Source of the DNA: Fereydounia khargensis
Lineage: Eukaryota; Basidiomycota; Ustilaginomycetes; Urocystidales; Fereydouniaceae
Direction: 5' to 3'
NCBI GenBank assembly: GCA_026413255.1
Contig: JAOCZO010000001.1
Coordinates: 186,001-250,000 of the forward strand
DNA length: 64,000 nt
The translations under genes were made by a program, and so were the position numbers. The notes beneath the pieces are model-generated. The model saw only the letters and a list, made by a program, of their open reading frames with translations. It searched no databases and had not been told where the DNA came from. Positions 10,556-21,506 of the stretch are shown piece after piece; the stretch's first letter is position 1; each line of letters starts with the position of its first letter.

Positions 10556-13500
10556 ATGAGTGCAGCGAACGCCCCCGGCAATTTCTATATGCAACAGCCG
10601 CTTGCCTTTAACCCTGCTGCAGATCAGCAACATGCTGCCCAGCAGCAAGCGATCCAGCAACAAATGGCCCAGCAGCAGGCGGCACAGCAACAAGCTGTCC
10701 AGCAGCAGGCCATGATGCTTCAACAACAGCAGCAGCAGCAGCAGCAGCAACAACAACAACAACAACAACAACAGCAGCAGCAACCACCGCAACACCAGCA
10801 GCAGCAACACCACCTTATCCAGCAGCAGCACCAGCAGCAGCAACAATCCCAACAGCCTCCTCAGGAGCAGCAGCTGCAACATCTTCAACACACGCAGCAA
10901 CAGCAGCAGCAGCAAATGGCACCCTCTCAACCTCAGATGGTATCGCAGGCGCAGCCGCATCAGGCTCGAATGGCAGAGATGGCGAACCATGCAGCACCAC
11001 CCACCATGTTCCAGACACCCGTGAAATCAAACGGCCCCAATCATCAACGGTCAATATCGTTGGGTGTCAACTTGCAAAACTTGCCCAGCAGCACGATGGG
11101 ACACCACATGGTTCCTAACAGCGCTGACAGCCTCTCCACATTCGTCTGGCCTGCTCCCATGAGTATGGCAGCTCCAACGTCGGCTGGCGGACAGGTTCCT
11201 GCTTCGCAGCCGATGGCGCTCCCTATCAGCCCTGCATATGAGCATCAGAGCGAAGTTACACCCAAGGCAGAGACGGGTCCAGGACCGCTTACTGTATCAA
11301 ACGCAGAACTCCAGGCTGGCATTACCTCGATGCCCCAGAGCAGCGCTCCCGTCTCATCGCACATTGTTTCCCAACCCCTTCCAAGCGCCTCAAGTCTTGC
11401 GGCTGCGGTTCCCACGGCGCAGCCAAACATCGCTCAAGCTCAAGGCGGTCAATCCAACCAGCAACAATCTTCAGGCGGTAGCGTCGCAACAATCGGTCAG
11501 ATTGGGCAGCTTTTGGACAACGTTGTAGTGCTTGCAAACAACGCGAGGGACATGTTCAAGCAGGGAGAACACGGAGTCAGCAGCAGCTGCCTCGAAGATC
11601 TCCAGCGATCGCTGGCCCGCATTGGCGAACTTGGAAGTCAGAGCCTTGCCACGGTACAGGCCGATATGGCTGCCGCGAGTCTCAACAGCACACCGGAGCA
11701 GGCTCGTCAACAGGGACAGAATTCTTCAGAGAATCTGCAATCCGGAATGACGAGCCCCACAGCCAAAAAGCGCCCCATGCAAGTCGATGAGGCCATGGGT
11801 GATCAGCCATTCAAGTCGATGAGGTCTGAGAACACCACGCCGATCCATCCACCTTCTGCGCCTCCTTCGGCACCCCCAGGTACCCTTGCTGCATCTGGCG
11901 CGATGCCAAATCCGCCGATTCCTTCCCATAGCGCTCCGCCCTTGCAACACAATCCCACCGTCACTCAAGCTCCCCAGCCACAGACGATGGCCAAGAATCC
12001 CTCTGCCGCCACGCTTCAGGGTCGAAACCAATCTCTGACGGCCAATTCGCTGTCTGCATCGCCGACGACGCCTCAGACACCGTTTGAGTTCCCCATGAAC
12101 CAAGGCCAACCCTTTGCTCAAATGCCAACCTCACAGTCGATGCCACCCAGTCCGCGCGCTCGACAAGGCCATTCGCGCCACGGCTCTTTGCAGGATGCGA
12201 TGCCGCAGGCGACTCACACGATGGCTGGCGATGTGATCAGCGCGACGGACAACAAGCCAAGGATTTCACGTGCTGCCCTCCAGATGTCCTCTCTGACCAA
12301 TGGTGGCAGCTCTGGACAGCAGTCGGCTCTTGACTCTGGGGCTACTACGCCTGACGAGTCATTTAGCAACGGCGACAGCTTTGATGAAGGAGCTGGGCAG
12401 CAGGAGTCCTCGCAGCGAAACTTGACCAAGCACAGGCGTCACAGAAGCAGTGGACCTTTTTCGAGCGGGGCGTCGTTCGACTTTGGCCAGTACGATGACG
12501 CAAATGACATGGGAGCCGCCAACGACAAGTCGAATGGCAATGCTACCCTGTCGCCTGAGCTGCGGAACACCCTCGAGCAGATTTTTCACTCGTTCCTTAC
12601 AGCAATCTGCTCTAATCTTGAGGCTACCGATGATCGAGGCGAGCTGGTGCACCAAACGCTGATGCCAAAAAAGATGGCCAGGCTGGATGAGTCTACCGAC
12701 TTCCGTCCTTTCAAGTTCCGCATCCAAGCCTTCACGAATGCTTTCCAGTCCGAGGTCTACCGACGCGGAGTTAGCGAAGCTGATTGTTCCATCAAGAAGA
12801 TCAAGCAGTACCTCTGGACACAGCCATATATTTCTCGTTTCAATGAGGACGGCAAGAAAGCCAAGTCGAAGGGAAATCATATCTGGATCGTTGATGCTAA
12901 GAAGATTCCTGAGGGCGGCTGGGAGTTCCGCGAATTCTCGCGCAAGATCGCTGGTGCGCCAGAAAAGGTAGCATATGCCGGTCTCAAGTGGACATGGCCG
13001 TTGCGAGTCTGGGATCCGCAGGCTTCGTCTTCGAGCATCAAGGCGGTGTTCTCGGCCAACAAGTTGCCATCGTGGATCTCGTGGGAAGAGAACCAGAAAG
13101 TGCTCTCTGGTATTCCGGATGCGAACAGTGAAAGCGGGGAGATCAGCGTTACAGCTCATTACGTCCATGCAGGGCAACTGCACCAGCTTCAGCATTCTTT
13201 CTTCCTTTCGGTGGCCTCTTTGTCTTCTGACAAGATGAACCTGCCAAACGTTCAGGGCGGGGTCAGTGTCATTGCAGGTGCGACGACCGGTGTTCAGCCA
13301 GACGGAACTGTCCCCGTGAACGGCGTGGCTGGAATGGAAGGCGCGAGCATCCAACCAGCCAAGCACCCTGCTGTGCAACAGCTAGCGCAACAGCACCAAG
13401 CAGTCCCTATGCCCTACCCTGCCGAGTCGATCAAATACGAGGTGGTGGATCCATCAAGGGTACCTGCGGTCCTGTCGGCCATCTCTTTCCCGTTTACACC

Positions 13501-14200
13501 GCCCGTGCATCAAGACGCACGTCAGCAGTACATGAGCTTGGATGCTGCGATGCTCACTCCGCACCATGGCGACCCATCGCAGCTTGCTCCTCAACAGGGC
13601 CAGCTTGTGCCTCCGCAAACGTCACATGAGACTATTCAGTCAACCGGATCGAGCGGACAAGCGAACCCTGCAGGCATGCCGCCTTCCATCTCGGCTGAGG
13701 AATTGCATGCGCATCAGGTCCGAACCATGATCGAGCGACGGCAACAAGAGCAGGCCGCCAACTTGATGCTTTCGCTCCCAGCTCACAAGGCTGGTATCAG
13801 CGCCTCATCCCGACCGGGCCAGGGCACGTCGACCCCGATGTCGTCGATGCCTGCGGAGATGGCAGCGCAGCTTCCTGCTGTGAGCTCGATGGCTCAGATG
13901 CCGTCCGCGCCTTCTGCTACCGTGTCGGTCGGTGGAATTCACCCCGACTCTGTGCTTTCACCCGCTATGCCTTCTGGTTTTGATCCTCTAGGACAGGAGG
14001 GAGCGCGTCTGCAACAGGCCCAGGCGCAGGCGCAGGCGCAGGCGCAGGCGCAGGCGCAGGCACAGGCCCAAGCACAAGCACAGGCGCATATGCAAGCACA
14101 GGTTCAGGCGCAGGCGCAGGCTCAAGCACAGGCTCAGGCCGCAATGGTTCAGCAGCAGCAGCAAATGCAACCTCAACCAGATCAACAGCCTCAGTCATGA
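10556..14200 (+). CDS. Gln-rich putative transcriptional regulator with a conserved central domain
   Basis: Single exon, 1214 aa from the first ATG. An in-frame open stretch of 142 codons (10130-10555) precedes it and contains no ATG, so the N-terminus is uncertain. It begins with Ala/Gln-rich sequence and long CAG/CAA-encoded glutamine tracts (about residues 20-135). Ser/Pro/Gln-rich disordered sequence follows. A compact, clearly folded region spans about residues 668-895: helices starting LRNTLEQIFHSF, then KKIKQYLWTQPYISRF, GNHIWIVDAKKIPEGGW and LPSWISWEENQKVL. The C-terminus is Gln/Ala-rich and ends in an (AQ)n tract. Such architecture is typical of nuclear co-regulators or transcription factors, but I recognise no DNA-binding family. 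The central domain looks conserved because it is poor in low-complexity residues. Function is inferred from composition only. The large upstream region suggests complex regulation. Confidence 0.75.
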   Translation: MSAANAPGNFYMQQPLAFNPAADQQHAAQQQAIQQQMAQQQAAQQQAVQQQAMMLQQQQQQQQQQQQQQQQQQQQQPPQHQQQQHHLIQQQHQQQQQSQQPPQEQQLQHLQHTQQQQQQQMAPSQPQMVSQAQPHQARMAEMANHAAPPTMFQTPVKSNGPNHQRSISLGVNLQNLPSSTMGHHMVPNSADSLSTFVWPAPMSMAAPTSAGGQVPASQPMALPISPAYEHQSEVTPKAETGPGPLTVSNAELQAGITSMPQSSAPVSSHIVSQPLPSASSLAAAVPTAQPNIAQAQGGQSNQQQSSGGSVATIGQIGQLLDNVVVLANNARDMFKQGEHGVSSSCLEDLQRSLARIGELGSQSLATVQADMAAASLNSTPEQARQQGQNSSENLQSGMTSPTAKKRPMQVDEAMGDQPFKSMRSENTTPIHPPSAPPSAPPGTLAASGAMPNPPIPSHSAPPLQHNPTVTQAPQPQTMAKNPSAATLQGRNQSLTANSLSASPTTPQTPFEFPMNQGQPFAQMPTSQSMPPSPRARQGHSRHGSLQDAMPQATHTMAGDVISATDNKPRISRAALQMSSLTNGGSSGQQSALDSGATTPDESFSNGDSFDEGAGQQESSQRNLTKHRRHRSSGPFSSGASFDFGQYDDANDMGAANDKSNGNATLSPELRNTLEQIFHSFLTAICSNLEATDDRGELVHQTLMPKKMARLDESTDFRPFKFRIQAFTNAFQSEVYRRGVSEADCSIKKIKQYLWTQPYISRFNEDGKKAKSKGNHIWIVDAKKIPEGGWEFREFSRKIAGAPEKVAYAGLKWTWPLRVWDPQASSSSIKAVFSANKLPSWISWEENQKVLSGIPDANSESGEISVTAHYVHAGQLHQLQHSFFLSVASLSSDKMNLPNVQGGVSVIAGATTGVQPDGTVPVNGVAGMEGASIQPAKHPAVQQLAQQHQAVPMPYPAESIKYEVVDPSRVPAVLSAISFPFTPPVHQDARQQYMSLDAAMLTPHHGDPSQLAPQQGQLVPPQTSHETIQSTGSSGQANPAGMPPSISAEELHAHQVRTMIERRQQEQAANLMLSLPAHKAGISASSRPGQGTSTPMSSMPAEMAAQLPAVSSMAQMPSAPSATVSVGGIHPDSVLSPAMPSGFDPLGQEGARLQQAQAQAQAQAQAQAQAQAQAQAQAHMQAQVQAQAQAQAQAQAAMVQQQQQMQPQPDQQPQS
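10619..10917 (+). repeat. CAG/CAA repeats encoding polyglutamine tracts
   Basis: Mixed CAG/CAA triplets (the longest pure-Gln run is about 10724-10782) encode interrupted glutamine blocks inside the Q-rich regulator. The antisense strand reads as poly-Leu, which is an artefact. Confidence 0.9.
14017..14148 (+). repeat. (GCNCAG)n hexanucleotide repeat encoding Ala-Gln dipeptides
   Basis: Near-perfect GCGCAG units, then degenerate GCNCAN units, encode about twenty Ala-Gln dipeptides close to the C-terminus of the Q-rich regulator. The 5' half of the repeat is more homogeneous, suggesting recent expansion. It is likely length-polymorphic between strains. Confidence 0.9.
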
Positions 14201-14976
14201 GTTGGGGGGTTCCACGGGACGCACATCATCAGGGATCTTTGCCTCCCTACGCTCGCTGCTACCAGCAGATTTCTTTTCCCTTGTCACCTCTTTTCTTTTT
14301 TGCAGTTCTCGTTTTCCATTTCCCCCCCTTCTACAGTCACGGGTTTGACTCTGCACTTTTCACGATCGAATCGTCGTCAGAATCTCGCATGGTGGACGAC
14401 CGCCTCTTGTTTTTTTTTTCCCTTCCGAGGAGGCCTCTGGCTAAGGACCTCCTTTGACCATGTCACAAGTCCTGCTTCGTTTCTCGCCGCTGATCGGGTC
14501 TAACATTGTCACACTATCAGTCATCGTCTCTCGCAAGGGTTCTTTTCTTCCTTCTCCCATCACACGTTTCTGGTTTTGTTTCATGGTCACCGAGCCTATC
14601 GAGGCTGTAAATGCCCGCGTCTCTCCTCTTCCACCTGTATCAACCATCAAAAGAACCCCCCTCGCTCACACCCGCCCATGCGTTTCCGCAATCGGGTTGC
14701 CTTTTGTTGCTCGCGCTCGCGAGTATATGCGCTGTATCGTCTCAACAACCAGAACGCCTAGCTCTCTCTCTCCCTCTCTCTCCCTCCCTTTCTCCATGTT
14801 GCTCCTCTGACATCCTTGTAATGGCAATGGTCGTTAGAAATTATGAAACAGACTGTGTATGGATTGACTGTGCGTTAACATTTCGTTGTGTGCGGGGGGA
14901 GGGAGGGGGTCGGATTTTGTTTGTCGTGTACAAAGACGATGAGGTGATCTATGCGTGAATAGGACGCCTAGTGAGC
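14201..14976. other. Convergent 3' region
   Basis: Between the stops of the Q-rich regulator and adenylate kinase. C/T-rich with T8-T9 and CTCTCTC runs and a G-rich patch near 14890-14912. No gene seen; both 3' UTRs are expected here. Confidence 0.7.
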
Positions 14977-15962
<986 letters not shown>

Positions 15963-16020
15963 TTATTGCCACTGCGGTTGGCTTGGTTGGCAATCCGCAT
16001 CCGCTTGCGTTCTTCTCGTC

Positions 16021-16045
16021 GCCTCGCCTCGCCTCGCCTCGCCTC
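16021..16045. repeat. (GCCTC)5 pentanucleotide repeat
   Basis: Five exact tandem units, about 110 nt upstream of the adenylate kinase start codon. Confidence 0.9.
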
Positions 16046-16115
16046 CCAGTGCGTGTGCGGTGGGTGCGGTGCGGTGCGTTTGTTCTTTCCTCGCGCCCGC
16101 CTACGAGTGGAGGCG

Positions 16116-16155
16116 ATTGGATTGGATTGGATTGGATTGGATTGGATTGGATTGG
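16116..16155 (-). repeat. (CCAAT)8 array upstream of adenylate kinase
   Basis: Eight exact tandem ATTGG units on the plus strand, i.e. eight CCAAT boxes read in the direction of the adenylate kinase gene, 205-244 nt upstream of its ATG. CCAAT is the core site of the HAP/NF-Y complex. Whether the array binds it is inference; it may simply be a microsatellite. Confidence 0.85.
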
Positions 16156-16489
16156 CCCGCCTCGCCGCCTTCTGGCTGGCTGGCCGGCTGCTCTTGGCCG
16201 TGGCCTTGGCCTTGGCCTTGGCTTGAACGCGCGATTGAATGCACTTTTGCCTCTATCTGCCCACAGCCCCGCCCCCTCGATCGCCGCGTCCCGGTTAGCA
16301 ATTCCCGACAGATCCGATCACGATCTCGCACAACACCGCCCCCCTTCCGGCCGACAAACCGCTTCTCGCCTCTGCCACTCCGCGGAACAAACACAGCTAC
16401 TATCGTACCGAAACGTCCACAAGTTGTGGATACAAGATGCATTCAAGCTAATTATACAACGGGGCTCAGTACGTGCGACAGAAGCAAGG

Positions 16490-19400
16490 CTAATGCCCTT
16501 CCGCGCGCGCAAGCGACTCTTCATCATCCAGGCCCACCGCTTCCTCCACTTGCTCATCGTCAACTTCGTCCACGTCCTCCAGAATGTCTGCCGACATCCC
16601 GCTGTAGTCCAGGTACCGCTCTTCAAATGCCGAGCTGTTGCTTAGCTCGGCCGGGTTCATCACAATCCGATTGCCCGGACTCGTTCTCCAGCCCTCACCC
16701 ATCGCCTTGACCACCTTGAGCATGCTCGGGTCCAGGTCTACGGCGACAGCCAAGTGGTGTGTGATCTCTGACTGGAAGCGATACGGCATGCGCATCTCTC
16801 CAGACGCTTTCACGGTCCCGTTTCCTGCTTCCAACTCGCAGAAGCCACCGCCTCCCAGCCGCATGTACGACTGAGCCAGCAGAATGTGGATCGTCCCCTC
16901 TTCAGGAGCCAATTCATGTGCGCGCTCCAGGTCCTCGTGCGCCTCCTTGTACCGCCTTTCAGAGACCAGCAGCTCGGATCGGCGCAAGTAGGTCAGCACT
17001 GCCAGCTTGGGTGCTAGAGCGATCGCCTTGTTGTACGCATCAAGCGCAGGACGCTTTCGACCAAGCTGCGAGTATGTCGAGCCAACCAGGTCCCACAGAA
17101 CATAGTTGCCGCTGTTGATCGAAATTGCTCGTTCCAGCGACTTGCTAGCTGCTAGCTCGTGCCCCTTCATGAAAACAAACACCCGGCCCAGACCCGCCCA
17201 TGCATTCCAGTGCCTCGCGTCACAACGAATCGCGCTTCGGAAGTACGCGATCGCCTCGTCGTGATTGCCAAGTTCATGTGCTTCGTGTCCAGCAAGAGTG
17301 TACGCATACGCATAGTTTGGTGCCATGCTTGCTGCGCGCTGAAAGCACACCAGCGCCGTCTGGTTTTCGCGCTGGAGCGCAAACGCGTTGCCAATCACAA
17401 TCTGACTAGTCGCCGAGCTGCCATCTACCAAGGTCAGCTCCTGCGCCAAGCCAGTCAGAGCCACCTCGCGGTTGAGCTGAAAGAGAACGAGCGAGTAGAT
17501 GTCCATGTGTGCTAGCGCGTACGGGTTCAGCTTGCGGACCGCTTCAAAGTGCATCTCGGCCTGTGCATACTGAGCCGTTTCGTTGTATCCTCTCCCAAGC
17601 AAGCATTGGAACGTGATTGTGTTGCGAGCACAGCTTGACAGACCGCCATCTTCGCTGAGCGACGGCGTCGTCTCCCTGACCTTGGACCGCAACGCCCCTC
17701 GCAGCTGACGCGCCGGTGCACCCAAGGGTGCCAGAATAGAGACTGCTCGTTCGCCGTCATGGTTGCGGATGTGACGGTAGGACTCGGCAAACTTTTGCAT
17801 CAGACTGAGGATCGCAAGATCGGTGGCAAGCCAGTTTGCGAGCTCTGTAGCACTTTCCAGTGCAGCAGCCCTCTGTCTGGCTACAAGCTCGGCTTTGGCC
17901 CGCTCAGCAGCCTCTCTTCTCGCGGCCATCTCAGCGGCGGGGGTCCTGCGAGATGAAACCACCGTAGACCTCGCTTTTGCTGACAAAGCCGCTGATGCGG
18001 CAGCGGCGCCCTTCGAGGAGGCTGTATTAAGGCGGCTGCTTGCTGTGCTGGTCGGCCGCGTTGCAGTCGCGGATTGTGCAGTGGCCCGACCGTTGGCTGC
18101 AGTTCTGGAAGCACTGCCGTTCGTGACCCCCGTGGTCGCACTCGAGGTGACAGGCACTCTGCGGGTAGCCACGCCAGGACGTGCAACGGTTGTCGTTGAG
18201 CGAGAGGTTGAGGACGAAGACGTTGACGTTACACTGCCAGCCTGGCTCGTTGCTCCAGCACGGCTGGGTACCGGTACCGGGGGATTTGCGCGACCTGAGG
18301 TGCTCCTGAGTTGCATGCCATTGGCGCGGCTCTTGGATGTGGTTGTCGCACTGCGGGTGGAGCGGGACGCTGTGACTCCCTTGATGGCTGCCTTTTCCTC
18401 TTTCTCATTCTGACTTGGGATCACGTTCTGAGCTGTGTTTGTGCGTGCAGTGGAAAGAGCGCGAGTTGCCTTTGTGACATTCACTCGTGGTACCGTTGCC
18501 TCCGGGGCAGTGCTATCAGCGAGATTCGAATCAGTGCTGGCTGGGCCTGCCGCAACAGAGCCAGCGCGAGTGCGAGTCGTCTTCCTGGCTGAACTTGTTA
18601 CAGTGCTGCTGGCGCGAGAAGGCGCACGATCGTCATCTGAAAGCTTGGCCTTCTTGTTGCTGAGATCTTGAAGGAGAGGATCGAGCTGGGAGGCGACCAT
18701 CGTCTCGGGATCGCTGAGGACGAGCTCACTGGCGGGGGAGAGGGGAGGAGTTCGAGCATCAAGGAGGCGCTCGTATGCATCTATCAATGGCTGCTTGGTG
18801 TACACAGATGAAGCGCCCAGAGAGGAACCCATGTCTGCAAGTCCAGTCCATGCCCTCCAATTCCAAAGGTCTTTGGAGAGGGCATCTCGGAAGAGACTGG
18901 TGGCCTCCTGTTGTCGATGAGTACCGACGGCCTCGAAAGCCAAATCTGTGAGTAGCTGAGACTCGTAGCGATCTTCTGGCGTTACCAAAGTGGGAGGAGT
19001 CGCGGAATGTGCGTCGGACTGTTGGGCTTGGTCGGCCTTTCGCTTGCCAAGAGCATTGCTGGGTGCAATGACGTTCGCTACCTCAAGGGCATCCGAGTTA
19101 CGATTCAGAGTGTAGCATGCGTCGCGGTACTCGCGTGCTGAAGCAACGTCAGTGAAGGTACTTGAGGGGCCATGTTGGAGGATGTGGATGGCAGCCTGAG
19201 CTCCTGCGCGGTTGTTTGGATCAGCCGAGTTGAGGCGTGTGGAGGTGGTGAGCGAGGATGTTGCTGTGCCGGATGGGGCAAAGGGGAGGAGGACGTTGTA
19301 GCCACCGAGACGGGCACATCTGGCTAGAATGCGCCTGGCACGAATAGATGAGGTGTCCATGCAGAGGGCATATGTGGCCCAGAAAGTGGCCGAGCAGAGA

Positions 19401-19651
19401 TCGTTCTCCCATGAGGACGGGTGGGTGAGACCATCATTGAGGAAGAGATAGCTCTCAGCGAGGGTGAGAAGACGGGCGGCCACATTCTGAGGAGACGGAC
19501 TGATGGCATGACTTTGGCGGACGTGGTCTACAGAGGGCAATGGCGGTGTGGAGCTCGACTGATTCTCAGGAATGCTGGTGTTGGTCGTTGGATTCGAGTT
19601 TGACACCGTTGGCGCGGACCTCATGGCTGAGGTGGAAGCGACAGGGGCCAT
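16490..19651 (-). CDS. CDC27: Anaphase-promoting complex subunit 3 (Cdc27), TPR protein
   Basis: Single exon, 1053 aa, starting MAPVASTSAMRS. Residues about 55-130 match the N-terminal APC3 TPR-like dimer domain (ARLLTLAESYLFLNDG, RRILARCARLGGYNVLLPF). A long Ser/Thr/Ala/Arg-rich disordered insert (about residues 330-620) follows. A block of TPRs (about 680-940) comes next, with typical motifs such as AYAYTLAGHEAHELGNHDEA, ALDAYNKAIALAPKL and HWNAWAGLGRVF. Cdc27 is a scaffold of the nuclear APC/C ubiquitin ligase that binds the IR tails of Cdc20/Cdh1 and drives mitotic exit. The acidic C-terminus (EDVDEVDDEQVEEAVGLDDE) is common in the family. TPR order and the N-terminal domain favour APC3 over other TPR subunits (Cut9/Apc6, Apc8). 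Confidence 0.88.
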   Translation of the reverse strand: MAPVASTSAMRSAPTVSNSNPTTNTSIPENQSSSTPPLPSVDHVRQSHAISPSPQNVAARLLTLAESYLFLNDGLTHPSSWENDLCSATFWATYALCMDTSSIRARRILARCARLGGYNVLLPFAPSGTATSSLTTSTRLNSADPNNRAGAQAAIHILQHGPSSTFTDVASAREYRDACYTLNRNSDALEVANVIAPSNALGKRKADQAQQSDAHSATPPTLVTPEDRYESQLLTDLAFEAVGTHRQQEATSLFRDALSKDLWNWRAWTGLADMGSSLGASSVYTKQPLIDAYERLLDARTPPLSPASELVLSDPETMVASQLDPLLQDLSNKKAKLSDDDRAPSRASSTVTSSARKTTRTRAGSVAAGPASTDSNLADSTAPEATVPRVNVTKATRALSTARTNTAQNVIPSQNEKEEKAAIKGVTASRSTRSATTTSKSRANGMQLRSTSGRANPPVPVPSRAGATSQAGSVTSTSSSSTSRSTTTVARPGVATRRVPVTSSATTGVTNGSASRTAANGRATAQSATATRPTSTASSRLNTASSKGAAAASAALSAKARSTVVSSRRTPAAEMAARREAAERAKAELVARQRAAALESATELANWLATDLAILSLMQKFAESYRHIRNHDGERAVSILAPLGAPARQLRGALRSKVRETTPSLSEDGGLSSCARNTITFQCLLGRGYNETAQYAQAEMHFEAVRKLNPYALAHMDIYSLVLFQLNREVALTGLAQELTLVDGSSATSQIVIGNAFALQRENQTALVCFQRAASMAPNYAYAYTLAGHEAHELGNHDEAIAYFRSAIRCDARHWNAWAGLGRVFVFMKGHELAASKSLERAISINSGNYVLWDLVGSTYSQLGRKRPALDAYNKAIALAPKLAVLTYLRRSELLVSERRYKEAHEDLERAHELAPEEGTIHILLAQSYMRLGGGGFCELEAGNGTVKASGEMRMPYRFQSEITHHLAVAVDLDPSMLKVVKAMGEGWRTSPGNRIVMNPAELSNSSAFEERYLDYSGMSADILEDVDEVDDEQVEEAVGLDDEESLARAEGH

Positions 19652-20952
19652 GACAATTGAGAGGTACCGTGTGCAATCGTACCTGCAATTGTTGTGATGA
19701 GGTCTATGGTTGGAGCGAGCGGGGCTGGTGTAAAGCGGTCATGTAGTGTGATCAGAAGCTGGACCACAAAGGCGTAGAGATTGGATGGATGGGATCGACA
19801 GGGCAAAGGTGATAAGTGGAAGGGGATGAAAAGGGTGCAAGAAGAGAAGTGAAAGGGAGAAGAGTAGAGAGAAGGAGCAAGACGACGGTGGAGATGATGG
19901 AGGTGAGTAGGATAGGATGGCTTGCTGCTTGCGCCCGAGTGTGACGAGTGTGATGTGAGCGATGTGTATGTGTGTTTCTCTCGCTGTCTCTCTGCGTGTG
20001 TATGCGTGCTTTTGGGTGTGTGGAGAGAGACAGAGAGAGTGCCGTGCTGCGCCCTGAGACGCGAAGCGATCCGAGAGTCTGTATTATTTTTTTGCTAAGC
20101 CGAGCGAGGCAGCCAGCAGTCAGCAGTCAACGAACGGTCAGTCACTCGAACTGCTCGAGACCCTTTCCTCCGCTACGGACGCGTCCCTCTGCTTTCCGCC
20201 AATGCTTTCCTCCTTTCCGCGCCCCCGATCTGTGACTGGCCGACCACTGATCAAACTTGACTGAGCGTGCGCGCGCGTCAGGAAAGTAAGTGCACAGGGA
20301 AAAGGGGAGCCATCCAAATTAGGCCCTTCGTCAGCCAAAACATCATACAGTACTGTAAAGTATGCACGCCCCATTTGATTTGAATTCGATTCAATCCAAT
20401 TCTGCTCTACTGTACTGTATTCTGCGCCCCGCCGCGCAAGCCAGCCTCCGCCTCTGCGCGCGGATAGGATTGGGATCGACAACGCATGGGACCGCACAGT
20501 CAGTCAGTCAAACACAACAGGGCCCGTCCGAAAATCAAGCAAATCCAGCACAGTTCCGTACGTTAAGCAGTGCGTATCCCTGCGTGCGTATGCCTAGTTG
20601 CACTCGTTGCTCCTTGGTCTGGTGTGCCGAGCAGAGAGCCCTCTCCCTCTCCCTCTCCGTCTCTGTTGCTTTCCTTTCCCTCCTCCATTCGTTCATATCG
20701 TATCATCTCAACCGCACCACCTTCCAACCTCCGCGTCATCGACGCCTGGTTCCCCTACGTCCCCCCTCCCACCCACAGTTTCCCCCAACACGCTTCCCTC
20801 AACTGCTCTTCAGCAACCCACATTCTTTTCATCTTCCAGCCGCGGTCCTCATTGTCTGTCTCTCACTCCTCTGAAAAGACAATCTCTTTCCCTCTCTCAA
20901 GAACAGCTTACCCTCAACTCACTTGCACCGTCGTACACCATATTCATCCACC
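19652..20952. promoter_or_regulatory. Divergent upstream region, APC3 (minus) / LysM gene (plus)
   Basis: 1.3 kb with no supportable gene. Contains GAGA/TCTC-rich and TGTG stretches, tandem CAGT units near 20502-20511, the palindrome at 20346-20357 with a second CTGTACTGTA near 20411-20420, and a strongly C/T-rich run (20640-20940) directly before the LysM ATG, typical of a fungal core promoter/leader. Confidence 0.6.
20346..20357. repeat. Palindrome TACAGTACTGTA
   Basis: A 12-bp perfect palindrome in the APC3/LysM divergent region. The same core occurs at 6657-6670 and 24148-24161. Confidence 0.8.
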
Positions 20953-21475
20953 ATGCGCCTGTTGCGATCTGCCCTTCTGGCCGGCCTGCTACCACTCGGT
21001 GCTCTGGCCGCCTTCCACTCCAACCAAACCGCCTGCACCCGCACGTACACAGTAGTCGAGGGCGACACGTGTGACGCGATTGGCCAAAAGACTCTCACAT
21101 CTACCTTCCAGATCATGGCCTTTAACCTCCTAGACGCGGGAAAGGACTGCTACACGCTCCAAATCGGTGCAGAGCTCTGTCTTGGACGCTACGGCAATGA
21201 TTGTCAGTTTGTCCACCGCGCTCGAGACGGCGACACCTGTGACTCGATCGCCAACGCATACGGAATCTCGGTAGATCTCCTTCAGGACAACAACCCTATC
21301 CTCGACTGTGACATTGTCTATGATGGCATCGTTCTCTGTGTCACCAACGGCTCCGTCCGCCCTCCCGCAGACAGCAGCATCAACTCTACAGCCGTCGAGA
21401 TTCAGCGAGAGCGCCAGCGACAGAGACAACAACGCATCCAGCAGGAGAAGGCAGCAAAAGCAGCCGAGGAGGAGG

Positions 21476-21506
<31 letters not shown>

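Noticed and set aside
10526-10990. Poly-Leu minus-strand frame
   Set aside because: Complement of the CAG/CAA glutamine tracts, not a membrane protein.
12359-13378. 339-codon open frame antisense to the Q-rich regulator's central domain
   Set aside because: A shadow of the GC-biased third positions on the sense strand; no recognisable protein features.
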